NCBI GenBank assembly: GCA_035236585.1
Contig: CP141133.1
Span: 45,215,729 to 45,279,728 of the forward strand
DNA from: Warburgia ugandensis
Taxonomy: Eukaryota > Streptophyta > Magnoliopsida > Canellales > Canellaceae
DNA length: 64,000 nucleotides
Direction: 5' to 3'
Part shown: positions 14,301 to 24,940 of the stretch, piece after piece
How positions within the stretch are numbered: the stretch's first letter is position 1
Layout: each line of letters begins with the position of its first letter
Notes under the pieces: model-generated
Told to the model about the DNA's origin: nothing
Databases searched by the model: none
What the model saw: only the letters and a program-made list of their open reading frames with translations
Translations under genes and position numbers: made by a program

Positions 14301-16479
14301 ATAAGGATGATCACACAAGATCCATAGGATCTTGAATGATCAAGAACAATAAGAATCCTAATTTCGTATTTTATTATGTATCTATGTATGTATGTTGTAG
14401 AAAAATCTAGATAGAGAATCCAGACCCATGATCAAATATGATTGAAGGACGAAAACCAAGATCATCCTCCTTAGGGATGATCAAATAACTAAACTTAAAT
14501 CAAAGAAGAATTAGATGATATAAGATCTAAGCTCCTGATCTTTATCAACACATATAAATTGTTGATCAAAGGATCTATGAAAGATGAAGATTAAAGAAAG
14601 GAATACACAAAGACTTAGAATAGAAAATACTTAGATCTGAATGATTAGAAAATCATTCTAACTATTAGATCTATTGATCAATAGGATAGACACTTTTTGA
14701 GGAAGATAGATCATGATAGAACACAAGATCTGGATCCTTTATATCAAAGGACAAAATTAGACAAAAGATATAGATAGGATAAAAAATATAGTATTATTCA
14801 GATTGTATAAATATTGACAGTATGTATGGATTTACACATTTCATACGTTAATCAGGATCATGGAAGATTTGAAGAGATGAATCACTACTTGAAAGTAGGA
14901 GGATTTTATGAATGCATCTACATGAGAAATACATGTTGAATACATGATCTTATATCTGGAAATGTTGACAAGTATAATGTAAATACTTGTATTAAATCCA
15001 TTGAAAACCCTTATGATCCAACCAAAACACATATGAAATGGTTAAGTTAGAATTGAGGAAAACCTTAAGTGAATAGGGAATTAGAAGCAATTCCAACCCT
15101 AGTTAAACAGACAAATTGTCTGATAAGTATAAAATCAATACATGGGAATCATTCATATAGAATGGTGATCCCTAAACTTATATGAACATGGGTATCATTC
15201 ATTTTAAATAATGATCCCTAAGTTTGAAGTGAAATCCTATCCTCGATATAAGAATATCAAAATGCAAGGATGATGATATAAATAGACAAGACATATGATA
15301 GGTAAAACAATACTTCATATGCAAGCAAGGAGGCTTGTGGTTTTTGTTTTAAACAGGCATATGCTTGGGGATGCTATGCTAGGAGGGTTACAAGGGTTTG
15401 GCTACCCGCTCTTCCAAATGTGATATATATGATGATACTGTGCCCAAAGAGAGGCAAAAGGTTGGGTGGGACAATTATGGGAAGGCCACCACTGTGATGG
15501 TCTGTCTCCCCATATAGACATGACATAGATGATTTTTCACATTTGGTATCAATCTAGTATGAAAGCAGTTATCCAAGCATGCTGATACGGATTAGATTGC
15601 AGCATAGTAGTCCTTTAAGTATTTTGTATTATGATGCATGGTCTAATGAGATGCCAATACTACCCAAATAAGGGAGTATTTTTTGAGCAAAGCCTAGATG
15701 TTTTATCAACTCAGTATGGCTGAGTGTGATGATATTGCCCAAATGAGGGAGTATTTTCCAACAAAGTCTGGATGATTGATCAACTCAGTGTGTCTGAGTG
15801 TGACTATTGATGTTTGATATATTAACTATTTTTCACAGTTTATACCATATATATATATATATATATACACTACATATACAATATGTATGTGCAAGGATGT
15901 ACATATATTGTAAAGTAAAGAGATTGATCAAATAGTATGAATAATGGGATTATGAAGTATTAGGATTATACTGTCAAATTATTATGCTTTGAATCCCCTA
16001 CCAAGCATAGCTTGTTAAGATATTGTAAATGTTTCAATGTTTACAATATCTCAGATACAAAGAAGATGAATTAGGAGCTCAAGACTTAAGAAGATTTGGA
16101 AGAATAATCAATCAAGGTATATCCCTATAAGATATGTATTTTTATTTAAGAGCATTGTATTGTATTGAGAGTTTTTAATGTATGGTGAGGTTTGAAATTT
16201 GGATTATGTAATTTGGACAAGTATTGTGCTGATACCCAGGCTATATTGTGAACCACTAGATGGTTTCTAAAATTTAATAAAAGTATATTCCTTCAATAGA
16301 ATTTTATCTTGTTCAAAATTCTACTTATGTTATGTATGAAGTGATAACTTGGGTTTTACAAAACAAGTTTTAAAGAAAAGAATTTTCGCTGCTTTGTTTT
16401 GCAATTTTTTTTTACTACTAAGGGCCCTGCCTTTGAAAAATGTATTACAAAATTTGTTAGAAAAACTCGGGTCGTCACA
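11306..16479 (+). mobile_element. LTR3 of family A, 5.2 kb
   Basis: A 5174-bp LTR from TGTAATAACCCC to ...GGGTCGTCACA, collinear with LTR2. The following 5 bases (GTGGT, 16480-16484) would be the right TSD copy, but the left one is outside the window. The flanking sequence is a LINE remnant, so the array inserted into, or next to, older transposon DNA. Confidence 0.88.
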
Positions 16480-17293
16480 GTGGTTATGGATGAGTTAACA
16501 AAACATCTGCACAGGGAGATTCCTTAATACATGCTATTTGCAAATGATATAGTCTTAATTGATGAGACAAGGAAGTTCATAATCATAGAGCTAGAGTTAT
16601 GGAGAGAAGCACTAGAATCTACAGGATTTAAAATTAGCTGAACTAGGATAGAATACATGGAATGCAATTTTAGCAAGGAGAGGAGTACGAGTGGAACACC
16701 GATTAAGATTGATAACTAAGAAGTCCCCATAAAAGACAACTTTTGGTACCTAGAGAATCCAAGCAGGTTGGAACAAATGGAGATGTGCATCTTGATTTTT
16801 GTGTGATTAGCAAGTGCATTCAAACTAAAAGGAAAATTCTATAGGATGGCCATAAGACCGGCCATGCTCTATGGATCAAAGTGTTGGGCAGTTAATGAAC
16901 ATTATGTTCATAGGATGAGTGTTGTGGAAATGAGGATGTTGAGATGGATGAGTGGCAAGGGAAGAAAGGATAGAATTAGGAATGAAAACATTAGAGGAAA
17001 CTTAAAGATAACAAAAATAGGTAATATGATGAGGGAGATTAGACTTAGATGGTTTGGACATATCCAAATGAGACCCAAAATGGCACCAGTTAGAAGGAGT
17101 GAGGCAATGCAAGTAGAAAGTTCTAAAAGGGTAAGGGGAAGGCCCAAAAGAATGTGGATAGAAGTGGTGAGAAAAGATTTAAAAACTTTGTGACTAAATG
17201 AAGCCATGATACTTAATAGAGGGAAATGGAGGAATAAGATTCATTTGGGCAACCCCTAATTGGGATAAGGTCTTGATGACTATGATGATGATG
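16480..17293 (+). pseudogene. RTE-type LINE reverse transcriptase, 5'-truncated remnant
   Basis: Conceptual translation gives the C-terminal half of a plant non-LTR RT. There is a start like VVMDELTKHL, an RT core with MLFANDIVLIDET (about 16531-16569), then [40 protein letters not shown] and [10 protein letters not shown]. Frame 16846-17193 is the only long open piece; stops and shifts break the rest. The FADD active-site motif reads FAND, replacing the first catalytic aspartate. The 3' end runs into short ATG repeats (17275-17293), as RTE elements commonly do. Assignment to the RTE clade is from recall of the family; LINE identity is firm. Confidence 0.88.
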
Positions 17294-20021
17294 TAAATGT
17301 TTGGGGTCTTGCCCCACTTTCTACACGTAATGGAATGAAATGGTTCATATCACATTTGTGGATGATTGTACTCTGATGATTTGGGTATATTTGCTGAAAC
17401 ATAAGAGTGATGTATGTCAATCTTTTTATCTTTTTCATCAGATGGTGTTCACATAGTTTGGCATCTCTGTAGAGGTTGTTCATTCTGATAATGAGAGTGA
17501 GTATTTCAAGAAAAAATTGATTGAATTTATGCACTTGTTTGGTATTCTTCATCAAACATCTTATCCTAATTCCTCAACAGACTAGGGTTGTAGAGTGAAA
17601 AAACAAACACCTTTTGGAGGTCACTCGGTCTTTATTATTTGATGGTCATGTTCCACCTCAATTATGGGGCAAGGCTTTGAGTGTTGCTATATACTTGATT
17701 AATCGTACACCTTCAAGTGTTCTAAAATTCATGACACCTTTGCATATGATATCTGACCCTTGTACACTTCCTTCAACTGTTCATTTGGAACCTCGTATCT
17801 TTGGGTGTGTGGTACGTGTTCTCTTATATACACATGAACATTTAGACACATGAGTGCTGAAATGTGTATTTGTTGGATATACCTCAACTTAGAAAGGTTC
17901 TAGATGCTATCATCCCTCTTCTAAAAGGTTTTATGTCTCCATGGATGTCATATTCCATGAACATGAGCTCTTCTATACCATAGGGATTACTAATTCATCA
18001 CTTCATGGGGAGAATAGGAATGAAGTGCAAAATCATGTTGATATAAAGATCTTTGATATGTCAATTCCAAGGCATCATAATGATGATAATTCAATAGAAG
18101 AAGTCTATTTAACCTCCATGGAGTGCTTAGTTGAAGGATGTGAAGATCAAGTCCATGATAGTATTGTTAAAGAATGTGAAAATCAAGTCTATGATAGTAC
18201 ATTACCTCCTAGTTCTACAACAAATCCACTGACCCAATCTTCTTCAGAGGACCGTTACAGGTGTCCACTGACCCAATCTTCTTCAGAGGACCATTAGAGG
18301 TGTTGTCTAAGTCTATTCTTGTTGATCCTAATATTCATGATATTGTTAATATAACTGATCTTGATTAAATTATTTCAATATCATCTTCCACCTCGATCTA
18401 ACCATGGCCAACCACCAAATAGATATGAGCCTAGTCTAAAAGGTGAAAGTGAAATATACCATAAGTAATTATGTGTCATCTCACAAGTTGTCCAAGTCAT
18501 ATGCATCTTATATATTCCAGTTATCATTTGCCTCTATTCCTCCTAAAGTATAAGAAGCTTTAGTAGATTCTAAATTCACCAAAACTATGGAAGAAGAAAT
18601 GGTAGTACTGGAAAAGAATGCCACTTGGGAACTCATACCCTTACCGTTGGAAAAGAAGACAGTCGGGTGCAGATGGATATTAGCAGTCAAGAATAAAATA
18701 GATGAGACTATTGAGAGATGTAAAGCTCAGTTGGTTGCAAAAGGAGATACACAATCTTATGGTATAGATTATTGAGAAACTTTTGCCCTAATTACCAAAG
18801 TTAATACTATGAGAGTACTTTTGTCATTAGTAGTTAATCCAGATTGGCCACTTCTTCCGTTTGATGTAAAAAATGCTTTCTTAAATGGAGATCTTACTGA
18901 AGAAGTATATATGGATCCTCTTCTTGGTATACCAAAATACACAAATACAATAATGGTTTGTGAACTAAAAAAGTCCTTGTATGGGTTGAAACAATCCGTA
19001 AGAGCTTGGTTTGGCAGGTTCACCAAGTCTATGAAGAAGTTCAACCACAAACAAACTCAAATCACACCTTGTTTTTAAAACATAGAAGAGGTGAAATCAC
19101 TACTTTTATTATCTATGCTGGCAAAGTAACTCAGATTTCTAGTTTGCAATAGTATTTGGCTTCTAAGTTTGAAATGAAATAGCTTGGAGACCTTAAATAT
19201 TTCCTTGGGATTGAAGTAGCCCAATCAAAGTATGTTATTTTCTTATCCCAACTGAAATATATCCTTGATTTATTATCTAAGGCGAGAATCCTCAAATGTC
19301 AGCCATTTGATACTCCCATTGAATAGAACTATAAGTTATTTTATTGTTTAAATGCAACTTCTATTGATAAAGGGAGAAACTAGAGGACCGTGGGAAAACT
19401 AATTTATTTATCTCATACCAGCCAATTATTGCATATGCACGTACACCTCACATGGATGTTGTAGAGCGCATATTGAGATATTTGAAGTCTATTCTTGGAA
19501 AAGGTTTATTATTCTCAAATCATGATAACCTAAAGGTAGAAGAATATACTAATGTCAATTGGGTAGATTCAGTCGACAATAGAAGGTCTAGCTTAGGATA
19601 CTACACCTTTGTAGGTGGGACCTTGTGACTTGGAGGAGTAAAAACCAACTAGTAGCAGCAAGATCAAGTGCTGAAGATAGGTATAAAGGTATGTCATTTG
19701 GGGTATGTGAGTTACTTTGGTTAAGAAATATGTTGAATGACTTAGGTTTTAAGCCAAAAGTGGCAATAAATCTATATTGTGATAATATGTCAGTTATAGA
19801 GATTGCTCAAAATCATGTTTAAGATGGTCGGATGAAGCATGTGGAGATTGACAAACATTTTGTCAAAGAAAAACTTGAATTTGGAATCATTGTTTTTCAA
19901 ATTCTAAAGTATGCAAATCAACTATCACATGTCCTTACTAAAGCAGTAGCTAGGAAGGTGTTTATTGACTCTCTTGTCAAGTTGGGCATGTGCGATATCC
20001 ACGCACCAACTTGAAGAGGTG
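17294..20021 (+). pseudogene. Ty1/copia pol remnant (integrase, RT, RNase H)
   Basis: Frames on the plus strand, read in order, give a copia polyprotein. Integrase core comes first, with FVDDC (about 17360) and VVHSDNESEYF (about 17485), then KNKHLLEVTRSLLF. A variable region follows at 17941-18297. RT follows with ATWELIPLP, FDVKNAFLNGDL (18860-18900) and SLYGLKQS. RNase H then has ARSSAEDRYKGMS (19660-19700) and LYCDNMSVIEIAQN. The end, DIHAPT, is at 20010. The catalytic YVDD region reads YAGKV near 19115, so RT is dead, and many stops and shifts interrupt it. A 39-bp in-frame duplication sits at 18226-18303. The start of the element is missing at the LINE junction. It ends in the purine tract ACTTGAAGAGGTG just before the LTR. 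Confidence 0.93.
18226..18303 (+). repeat. 39-bp tandem duplication inside copia pol
   Basis: CCACTGACCCAATCTTCTTC recurs 39 bases later (18226 and 18265). It adds 13 residues in frame within the variable integrase-RT linker. It is a local slippage duplication in a dead element. Confidence 0.85.
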
Positions 20022-20224
20022 TGTTGGAATAAGTTAATGATTTTGTTAATTATGGATAGTCTATTATGAGTAGTAGTTTTTTGCAATTGTATAGTAATCT
20101 TTGCCTATGATTTTGAATTTACTATAATTATCACAAACCTTTTGTAATTGTAGGACTTTTTGTGTGTGTGTGTGTGCATCCTTTTGTGATATCAATAAAA
20201 ATATTCGAAATATTCCTTCAAACA
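20022..20224 (+). mobile_element. 3' LTR of the plus-strand copia element
   Basis: TGTTGGAATAAG directly follows the copia polypurine tract, a typical copia LTR start. A likely end is ...CCTTCAAACA at 20224, giving about 200 bp. The right edge is uncertain because no second LTR is present to compare. A short (TG)n run lies at 20161-20176. Confidence 0.6.
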
Positions 20225-20496
20225 TTGTTTGACAACTAAACCACTGACTATGACAGAGCACTTCAAGGCTCAATATTGGATTTCTTTTCAAGGCTTCAGA
20301 AAAGTTCTTCAAGACTCCACATATTCTCCAAAGGAAAAAGAATCTAAAAGATAACCGTTCTTCTTAGAAAAGTTTACTGGAATAAAGCTAAAGCGCGATT
20401 ATCTCAATGGTTGATCTAGCTTTTAACAATAAAAGTGAGGCAAACTGAAAATTGAAGAAGGTAATCAAAAGTGCAGAAGGTTATCGTAGTTGGATT

Positions 20497-20716
20497 AAGC
20501 TATTTCGGATGTGAAAAATGTCTCCTCAAAACCCCTTATACCTTTCACTTCCGTACATACAAACTTATTCTTCCCCATCTGTTTCTTTTTTCTTGGATCC
20601 TTCCCTTCCCTTGGAAGAAGATAGAAGACTGACACATCAACCCACAGCTGAGTAACAAACATTAGGGCCACCCCAATGAATAAAAGATAGGTTCCCGAGG
20701 GGAAGTTGTTAAGAAA
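20497..20716 (-). pseudogene. Possible exon debris, unrecognised, one hydrophobic segment
   Basis: On the minus strand, after an AG dinucleotide at about 20717, an open stretch of about 73 codons runs to a TAA at 20495-20497. It starts near NFPSGTYLLFIGVALMF and is followed by a charged stretch with DPRKKKQMGKNK. The first third is hydrophobic enough to be a membrane segment. Composition looks more protein-like than its surroundings, and an AG sits at the expected acceptor place. I do not recognise the family, and no partner exon was found, so this is a weak call. Confidence 0.22.
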
Positions 20717-21193
20717 CTACATCTTCAATCTAGCATTTACTTGCAAGTTCACATATTTTTGCTCCGTCTTCAACCCCTATTGCTCTTAAAGCTATCCTCG
20801 ACCTACTCTCTCCTTTGATATGTTCCTTTCATGGGCCCTTGGCCTTCTGGTGACAGGGCCAAATAAGTTGGTCCCAATAATAACTTAATAAAAAGTAGCA
20901 TAATCTCCAATGAAATGAAGCCATCTCTCAAAACATAAGAGGGAAATATGGGATACCTTTACCACCATTGACGAAATAGATGCGCTTTGGCGTAGCATCA
21001 AGTATGTGGCCAGATACCCAACCCTAGTGTGGGCATGACTCTTTAATGACTAAAGGGATTACGCATATCGTGTTGCTTCTGCAACGGCGGAAGTCTTTCA
21101 GGCGATTCTACAATAAAATTGGGAAGGCCGAACAAAATGTTCTGTTACGCTTTTTCCCAACAGTGTGTGTCTATATATATGTGTGTGTGTGTG

Positions 21194-21356
21194 CACGAAG
21201 CTCCCGCCTATGTGGAGTCCAGGGAAGGAGTAGACCACAAGGGCTTAAAGTACACAGCTTTACCTTACATTTTGCAAGAGGCTGTTTCCACGCCTTGAAC
21301 CCGTGACCTCAATGTCACACGACAACAACTTTTCCCACTACACCAAGACTCCCCTC
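21194..21356 (-). mobile_element. Au-like SINE, near full length
   Basis: Read on the minus strand from 21356, the element has a tRNA-derived head with an A-box-like TCTTGGTGTAGTGG and a B-box-like GGGTTCAAGGC. The body has GAAACAGCCTCTTGC and CCTTGTGGTC, then GGGAGCTTCGTGCAC, which is the layout of the plant Au SINE. It would be transcribed by RNA polymerase III and moved by a LINE. It is flanked on both sides by the same TATATATAT(GT)n string (left ending 21193, right starting 21357), either a long TSD or a split microsatellite. Confidence 0.82.
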
Positions 21357-21734
21357 TATATATATGTGTGTGTGTGTGTTTCACTTCTTAAGTTGATAGT
21401 TAGGGTAATTCCTGACAATATCGTGAATGCAAGTAGAAATAACCACATATTTATAATGCTAAAAATTGCTGGAACAAGACAACTATTTCAAGAAATGCTG
21501 GAACAAGGCAACCAACTCAGCATTTCCCCCAGAACACAATTCGTTGCAGGTTCAATGGCTTTGATTGAATATGAGTGAGTCGACTGTATTAATGATTTAC
21601 TTGGTAATTCTTCTTCGCATGTACAAACAAAAAAAAAAAAGTGTAGTGCATACCAAACATTTTTAACGAACAACATAGTTTATTGATAGGGAGAATAGCC
21701 CTCCCTATGGCTATTCAAAGAAAAGTGAGATCAA

Positions 21735-21832
21735 GATGACCCTAAGGTGCACACTACTAACTCTTGTGGTCCACCTCTTTCCCAGATCTTGTATGCATGA
21801 GAGCTTTGTGCACCAAGACTATCCTTTTTTAT
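21735..21832 (+). mobile_element. Au-like SINE, 5'-truncated and diverged
   Basis: In plus orientation the order CCTAAGGTGCACACTACTA, CTCTTGTGGTCCACC, TTTCCCAGATCTTG, GAGAGCTTTGTGCACC, then a T run matches the 3' half of the Au consensus order. The tRNA-derived head is absent. It lies about 380 bases from the other copy and in the opposite orientation. Confidence 0.6.
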
Positions 21833-22173
21833 ATGCTTAAATTAGTTGTACGGGAGTTGTTAGGCTATATTGTTGTTGTTATAGAGGTCTTGTTTTCAAA
21901 ACTTAGCCCAGATAATTTTATTTTATTAAGTAGCACGTTTACTAGATAATGAATCAATTTGCTATTAAGTAGAGTAACTCAATTGAGTTTTCCATGTTGA
22001 CTCACAAGTTTTAAAAATATGGCAATAAAATAAACACATTTGCACACACCTCTCTGACTTTATCAATGAAAGAATAGTAGAGAACGGAGGGGAACATATC
22101 AGCACGTAAGAGTCCCAGCTCCAGGACTTTCACCAATACAAATTGAAGGCCGGGGAACAAAGAGTTCCAACTA

Positions 22174-22386
22174 TTATAGTTTATTACTACAAGAATTGTT
22201 TTTATCATCATTGAGGTTATTAAAGGTAAAGAACCAACTGAAGCAGATCAGTATACTAGAAATTAAAGGCCAAGCAATACGTCGATCTACAGGCCCAATC
22301 ATGTGAGGGTATTTATCCGAAGCAATATTATCTAAACTATGACCATCTGGCTGCCCTGACAGGTACGCTAAACTGGTTAGACTCAT
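22174..22386 (-). other. Unrecognised minus-strand open stretch
   Basis: A 70-codon frame whose N-terminal half (SLTSLAYLSGQPDGHSLDN, then YPHMIGPVDRR) looks more protein-like than the rest, which is hydrophobic then Asn-rich. No family is recognised. It overlaps no known repeat here. It could be one exon of a decayed gene or chance. Confidence 0.15.
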
Positions 22387-23185
22387 GATCGGCTTCCCAT
22401 GTCACTAACAACAAATGAAGTCATCTACAATCCCCACAACAAACTTATAAACTCCATGGAGTTCTTCCTTTCACTATTAGCGTGTTGACAGAGTTGACCA
22501 GAGTCAATCAATAGCTTCTCCGTAGAACATGATCTTTGCAAGCTTTAAAACCACCAATCTTAATGCAGCAGCTTTAGCATTGAGATATTTGTTTGCCTTG
22601 TCTACCGGAATTAGTCCTCCCGGATCCCCTTTCAATGTCCCAAGTTACTTTATGCCAGCTGGAGTTGGAGGCTATATTATAATTAACACATTCCTTTTCC
22701 ACCAAAAAGTTCCTTCTTTCCAAGTTCATCTTGATATGCTGGCGAAGAAAAGACCTTGATTTTGACTTAGACTAACACGACACGGTTTCTTAAAAGCTCT
22801 TGCGTCGATAAGTCTACACTTGAGATTGTACGGCATCCATATATTGCCAACTTGATGAGCAATTTATAGAAGAAGACACCTCTAAATTAGCTTGCACTTA
22901 TTTATTCGCCTTATTTACAGGACTTTGCTAACTACTTTTCTTGGGATTAATGAAATACAATTAAAATTCCAAACACTGAAATGGACTTCTTAAAAGATAA
23001 AATAGGTTAGAGACACACCCTCAAAACCTGCTAATGATAGACTTAGTGCCACTATACTGGAAGGCTTTGGTGTAACTTAAATGGATAGCTGTTCTTCTTT
23101 GTTTCAATGATCTTAAAATGAGAGGTGCAACATGAAGCCAATTACCAGAAGAGGTCTTGCCACGCACACTAAAAGTGCATAGTTC

Positions 23186-23425
23186 TAATGAATATTGATA
23201 AATATAATTCTAACTATGACAATGTAAAGAATGATATTCAAATCTCAATAAGAGAACGAGAAAGGTACAATATATATAATACAAATCAAGCTAACTTAGG
23301 GAAATAATAATACAAAAAATTAAGAAACTAATTACTGGAAATTAGCTCTGAATCTTGTAATTCAATAGTCAATCCTAGCTATACAATTGCTATAAAACAG
23401 GATTACATAAAAAAATCTCAATACA
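23186..23425 (-). mobile_element. 3' LTR of a minus-strand copia element (edges approximate)
   Basis: On the minus strand, the copia pol end (GMCDIYAPT) is followed by a purine tract CTTGAGAAGGTG and then TGTATTGAGATTT at 23425, a copia-like LTR start. The far edge near 23186 is a guess because no second LTR is available. The LTR does not resemble the one at 20022, so this is a different copia family. Confidence 0.45.
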
Positions 23426-23753
23426 CCTTCTCAAGTTGGTGCATAGATGTCACACATGCCCAACTTGTTTAAAACCATTAAGAACCCTCGATTTAAAATT
23501 GCTTTGGTAAGAATGTAAGCCAATTGATCCTTAGATCTAATCTTAGGCAATTCCATAATTTTTTCGTCTAACTTCTCCTAAATGAAGAATATTTCTACCT
23601 CAACATGTTTCATGCAATCATGTTGAACTAGATTATGGGCAATACTACATACTGCTTTATTGTCACAATATAGTCGAATCAGTTGCTTAGATGGATAAAC
23701 CAAATCCTATAAGAGAAGTCTTAGCCATAATACTTTATAAAAGTCTAAGAACC
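23426..23753 (-). pseudogene. Copia RNase H C-terminus (minus), left part of split element
   Basis: Minus-strand translation shows YCDNKAVCSIAHN, MKHVEVEIFFIQEKL, and LAYILTKAI, ending NKLGMCDIYAPT, the usual end of copia pol. It stops at 23753, where the gypsy element B was inserted. The upstream part continues at 32925. Several codons are altered, so it is decayed. Confidence 0.88.
23749..23753 (+). repeat. Left TSD of element B (GAACC)
   Basis: GAACC precedes the TG of the 5' LTR and recurs as GAACC at 32920-32924 immediately after the 3' LTR. A 5-bp duplication is standard for plant LTR retrotransposons. It proves that the whole 9.17-kb block is one insertion. Confidence 0.95.
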
Positions 23754-24476
23754 TGTAATGACTCAAAAAATTTCAATGTTGTTATATCACTTTTACGATC
23801 ATGATGTTTGGTTTGTTTATTTTGGAAATTAAGATGCTTAAATCACCTTAATAGATGGTTAGATATTTTATTTTAATAAAAATAAGAAACAAAGGAATTT
23901 GTGAGAAACTCAGTGTCATTAGATTTTACGCTCAAAATGGAATCCAACGCCTCAAAAAATGCCAAAAACGGAGTTCATATTGCCAAGTTATGGACATTTG
24001 AAGATGAGGGACATTTTCGTAAATTAAATAAAAACAAGGAGGACTGGAAAACACAGGGGGTTGTTTTACTAACGGCACCCCCCTCAGGTCGTCTCCTACC
24101 TCCAGCCACCGCCATTCTCGACCCTTCCAAGCACCACCTCTGTGAGGCGGCAGAAATGGCGGAACCGCCTTGGCCAAGCTATCAAAAGCCCTCTTCCCTC
24201 CTCCTCAACCATCTCTCCTCTTCCCTGTCTTCGGCTATTGAGCTAGGGTTTACAGAAAAAATTAAAAAGCCCTCATTCGGTTTTCCCTGCAATTTCCAGC
24301 CAAGCCCGAGTCTTCCCTACAGGCTGGCCATTCCCCTCTCTTCGTTTCCCCCCTTCTTCCTTTGGTATGACAGAAAATAAATCTGATTTTCCCCTTCTTC
24401 GTGTTCCGGCGACCTGGGGTTTTAGAGAGGAAACACACACACCCACCGGCGATGGGCACTCCCTAGGATGCCCAAG

Positions 24477-24478
24477 GT
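24477..24478 (+). promoter_or_regulatory. Conserved splice-donor-like site in B LTR leader
   Basis: CCCAAG|GTAAGCCCC is a near-ideal plant 5' splice site about 295 bases after the TATA position. Equivalent sites are present at 30679 (AAG|GTAAG), on the minus strand at 660 (CAG|GTAGG), 45713 (CAG|GTAAA) and 54302 (AA|GTAAGT). Use in splicing is inferred, not shown. Confidence 0.45.
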
Positions 24479-24484
24479 AAGCCC

Positions 24485-24940
24485 CTATTTCACCTCTCTC
24501 TGTTTTTCCTTCCTCCAGGCCGGATCCATGTTAGATCTGGTTGTTTTCCAGCCTGAAAATGCCGGACTTAGGATGGGTCTGATAACCCATCGAAAAAGAT
24601 GACCCCGGAGATGCCAAGTGTGACGTGCTCCTTGGGGCGGTCCTCTCGCATGCACGCCACGTGTGGGCGCAGTCCTAGGTTTGATCGGGACACACAAGCG
24701 CCCCGGGGGCCAAGGCACATCATGCTTGCGCCAAAGACGCGTCTGTGTGACGCCATCCAGGATGCGCGCCACTTGGGCATGCATGTGCACGTGCAAACGC
24801 AGTCCTTGGCGCAGCCTTAGGGCGCACGTGACATGCGGGTGCGAGTCCTGGTTCAACCAGGGCACACGAATGTCTCGAGAACTGTGGCGTGCAGGGCCCA
24901 CATGGGCAAAAACTAGATCGTCCGTGACATTGTAACACTA
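24485..24940 (+). other. GC-rich, CpG-dense leader block of 5' LTR
   Basis: This block contrasts sharply with the AT-rich surroundings. It contains clustered GCGCACGTGA, GCGCGCCAC and GCATGCACG strings. The same block lies in the 3' LTR (30720-31130) and, reversed, at 183-640. In the older D and F LTRs the equivalent stretch is CpG-poor. The likely role is part of the transcribed leader; a coding role is not supported. Confidence 0.6.

Larger units (their letters stand above)
20225..23185. other. Unassigned island between two copia remnants
   Basis: About 3 kb of less AT-rich sequence that matches none of the LTR families here. It holds two SINE copies (21194-21356 and 21735-21832) and a few short protein-like open stretches on the minus strand (20497-20716, 22174-22386). 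No complete gene can be built. It may be old host DNA, or an intron or flank of a lost gene. A + frame at 22529-22759 and the others are too short and unsupported to call. Confidence 0.4.

Noticed and set aside
16908..17207. 99-codon minus-strand frame opposite the LINE
   Set aside because: It is the antisense shadow of the LINE frame at 16846-17193.
20941..21031. Short coding-like stretch (TIDEIDALWRSIKYVARYP)
   Set aside because: Only about 35 codons with stops on both sides and no splice context or family match; not enough to call an exon.
23901..24380. 159-codon plus-strand frame starting in the 5' LTR of element B
   Set aside because: The equivalent 3' LTR sequence carries indels and stops that break the frame, and no protein motif is present. 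It spans the TATA and leader region.
24485..24901. 138-codon minus-strand frame in the CpG-rich block
   Set aside because: Overlapping frames on both strands and no conservation of one frame between LTR copies; it is explained by high GC.
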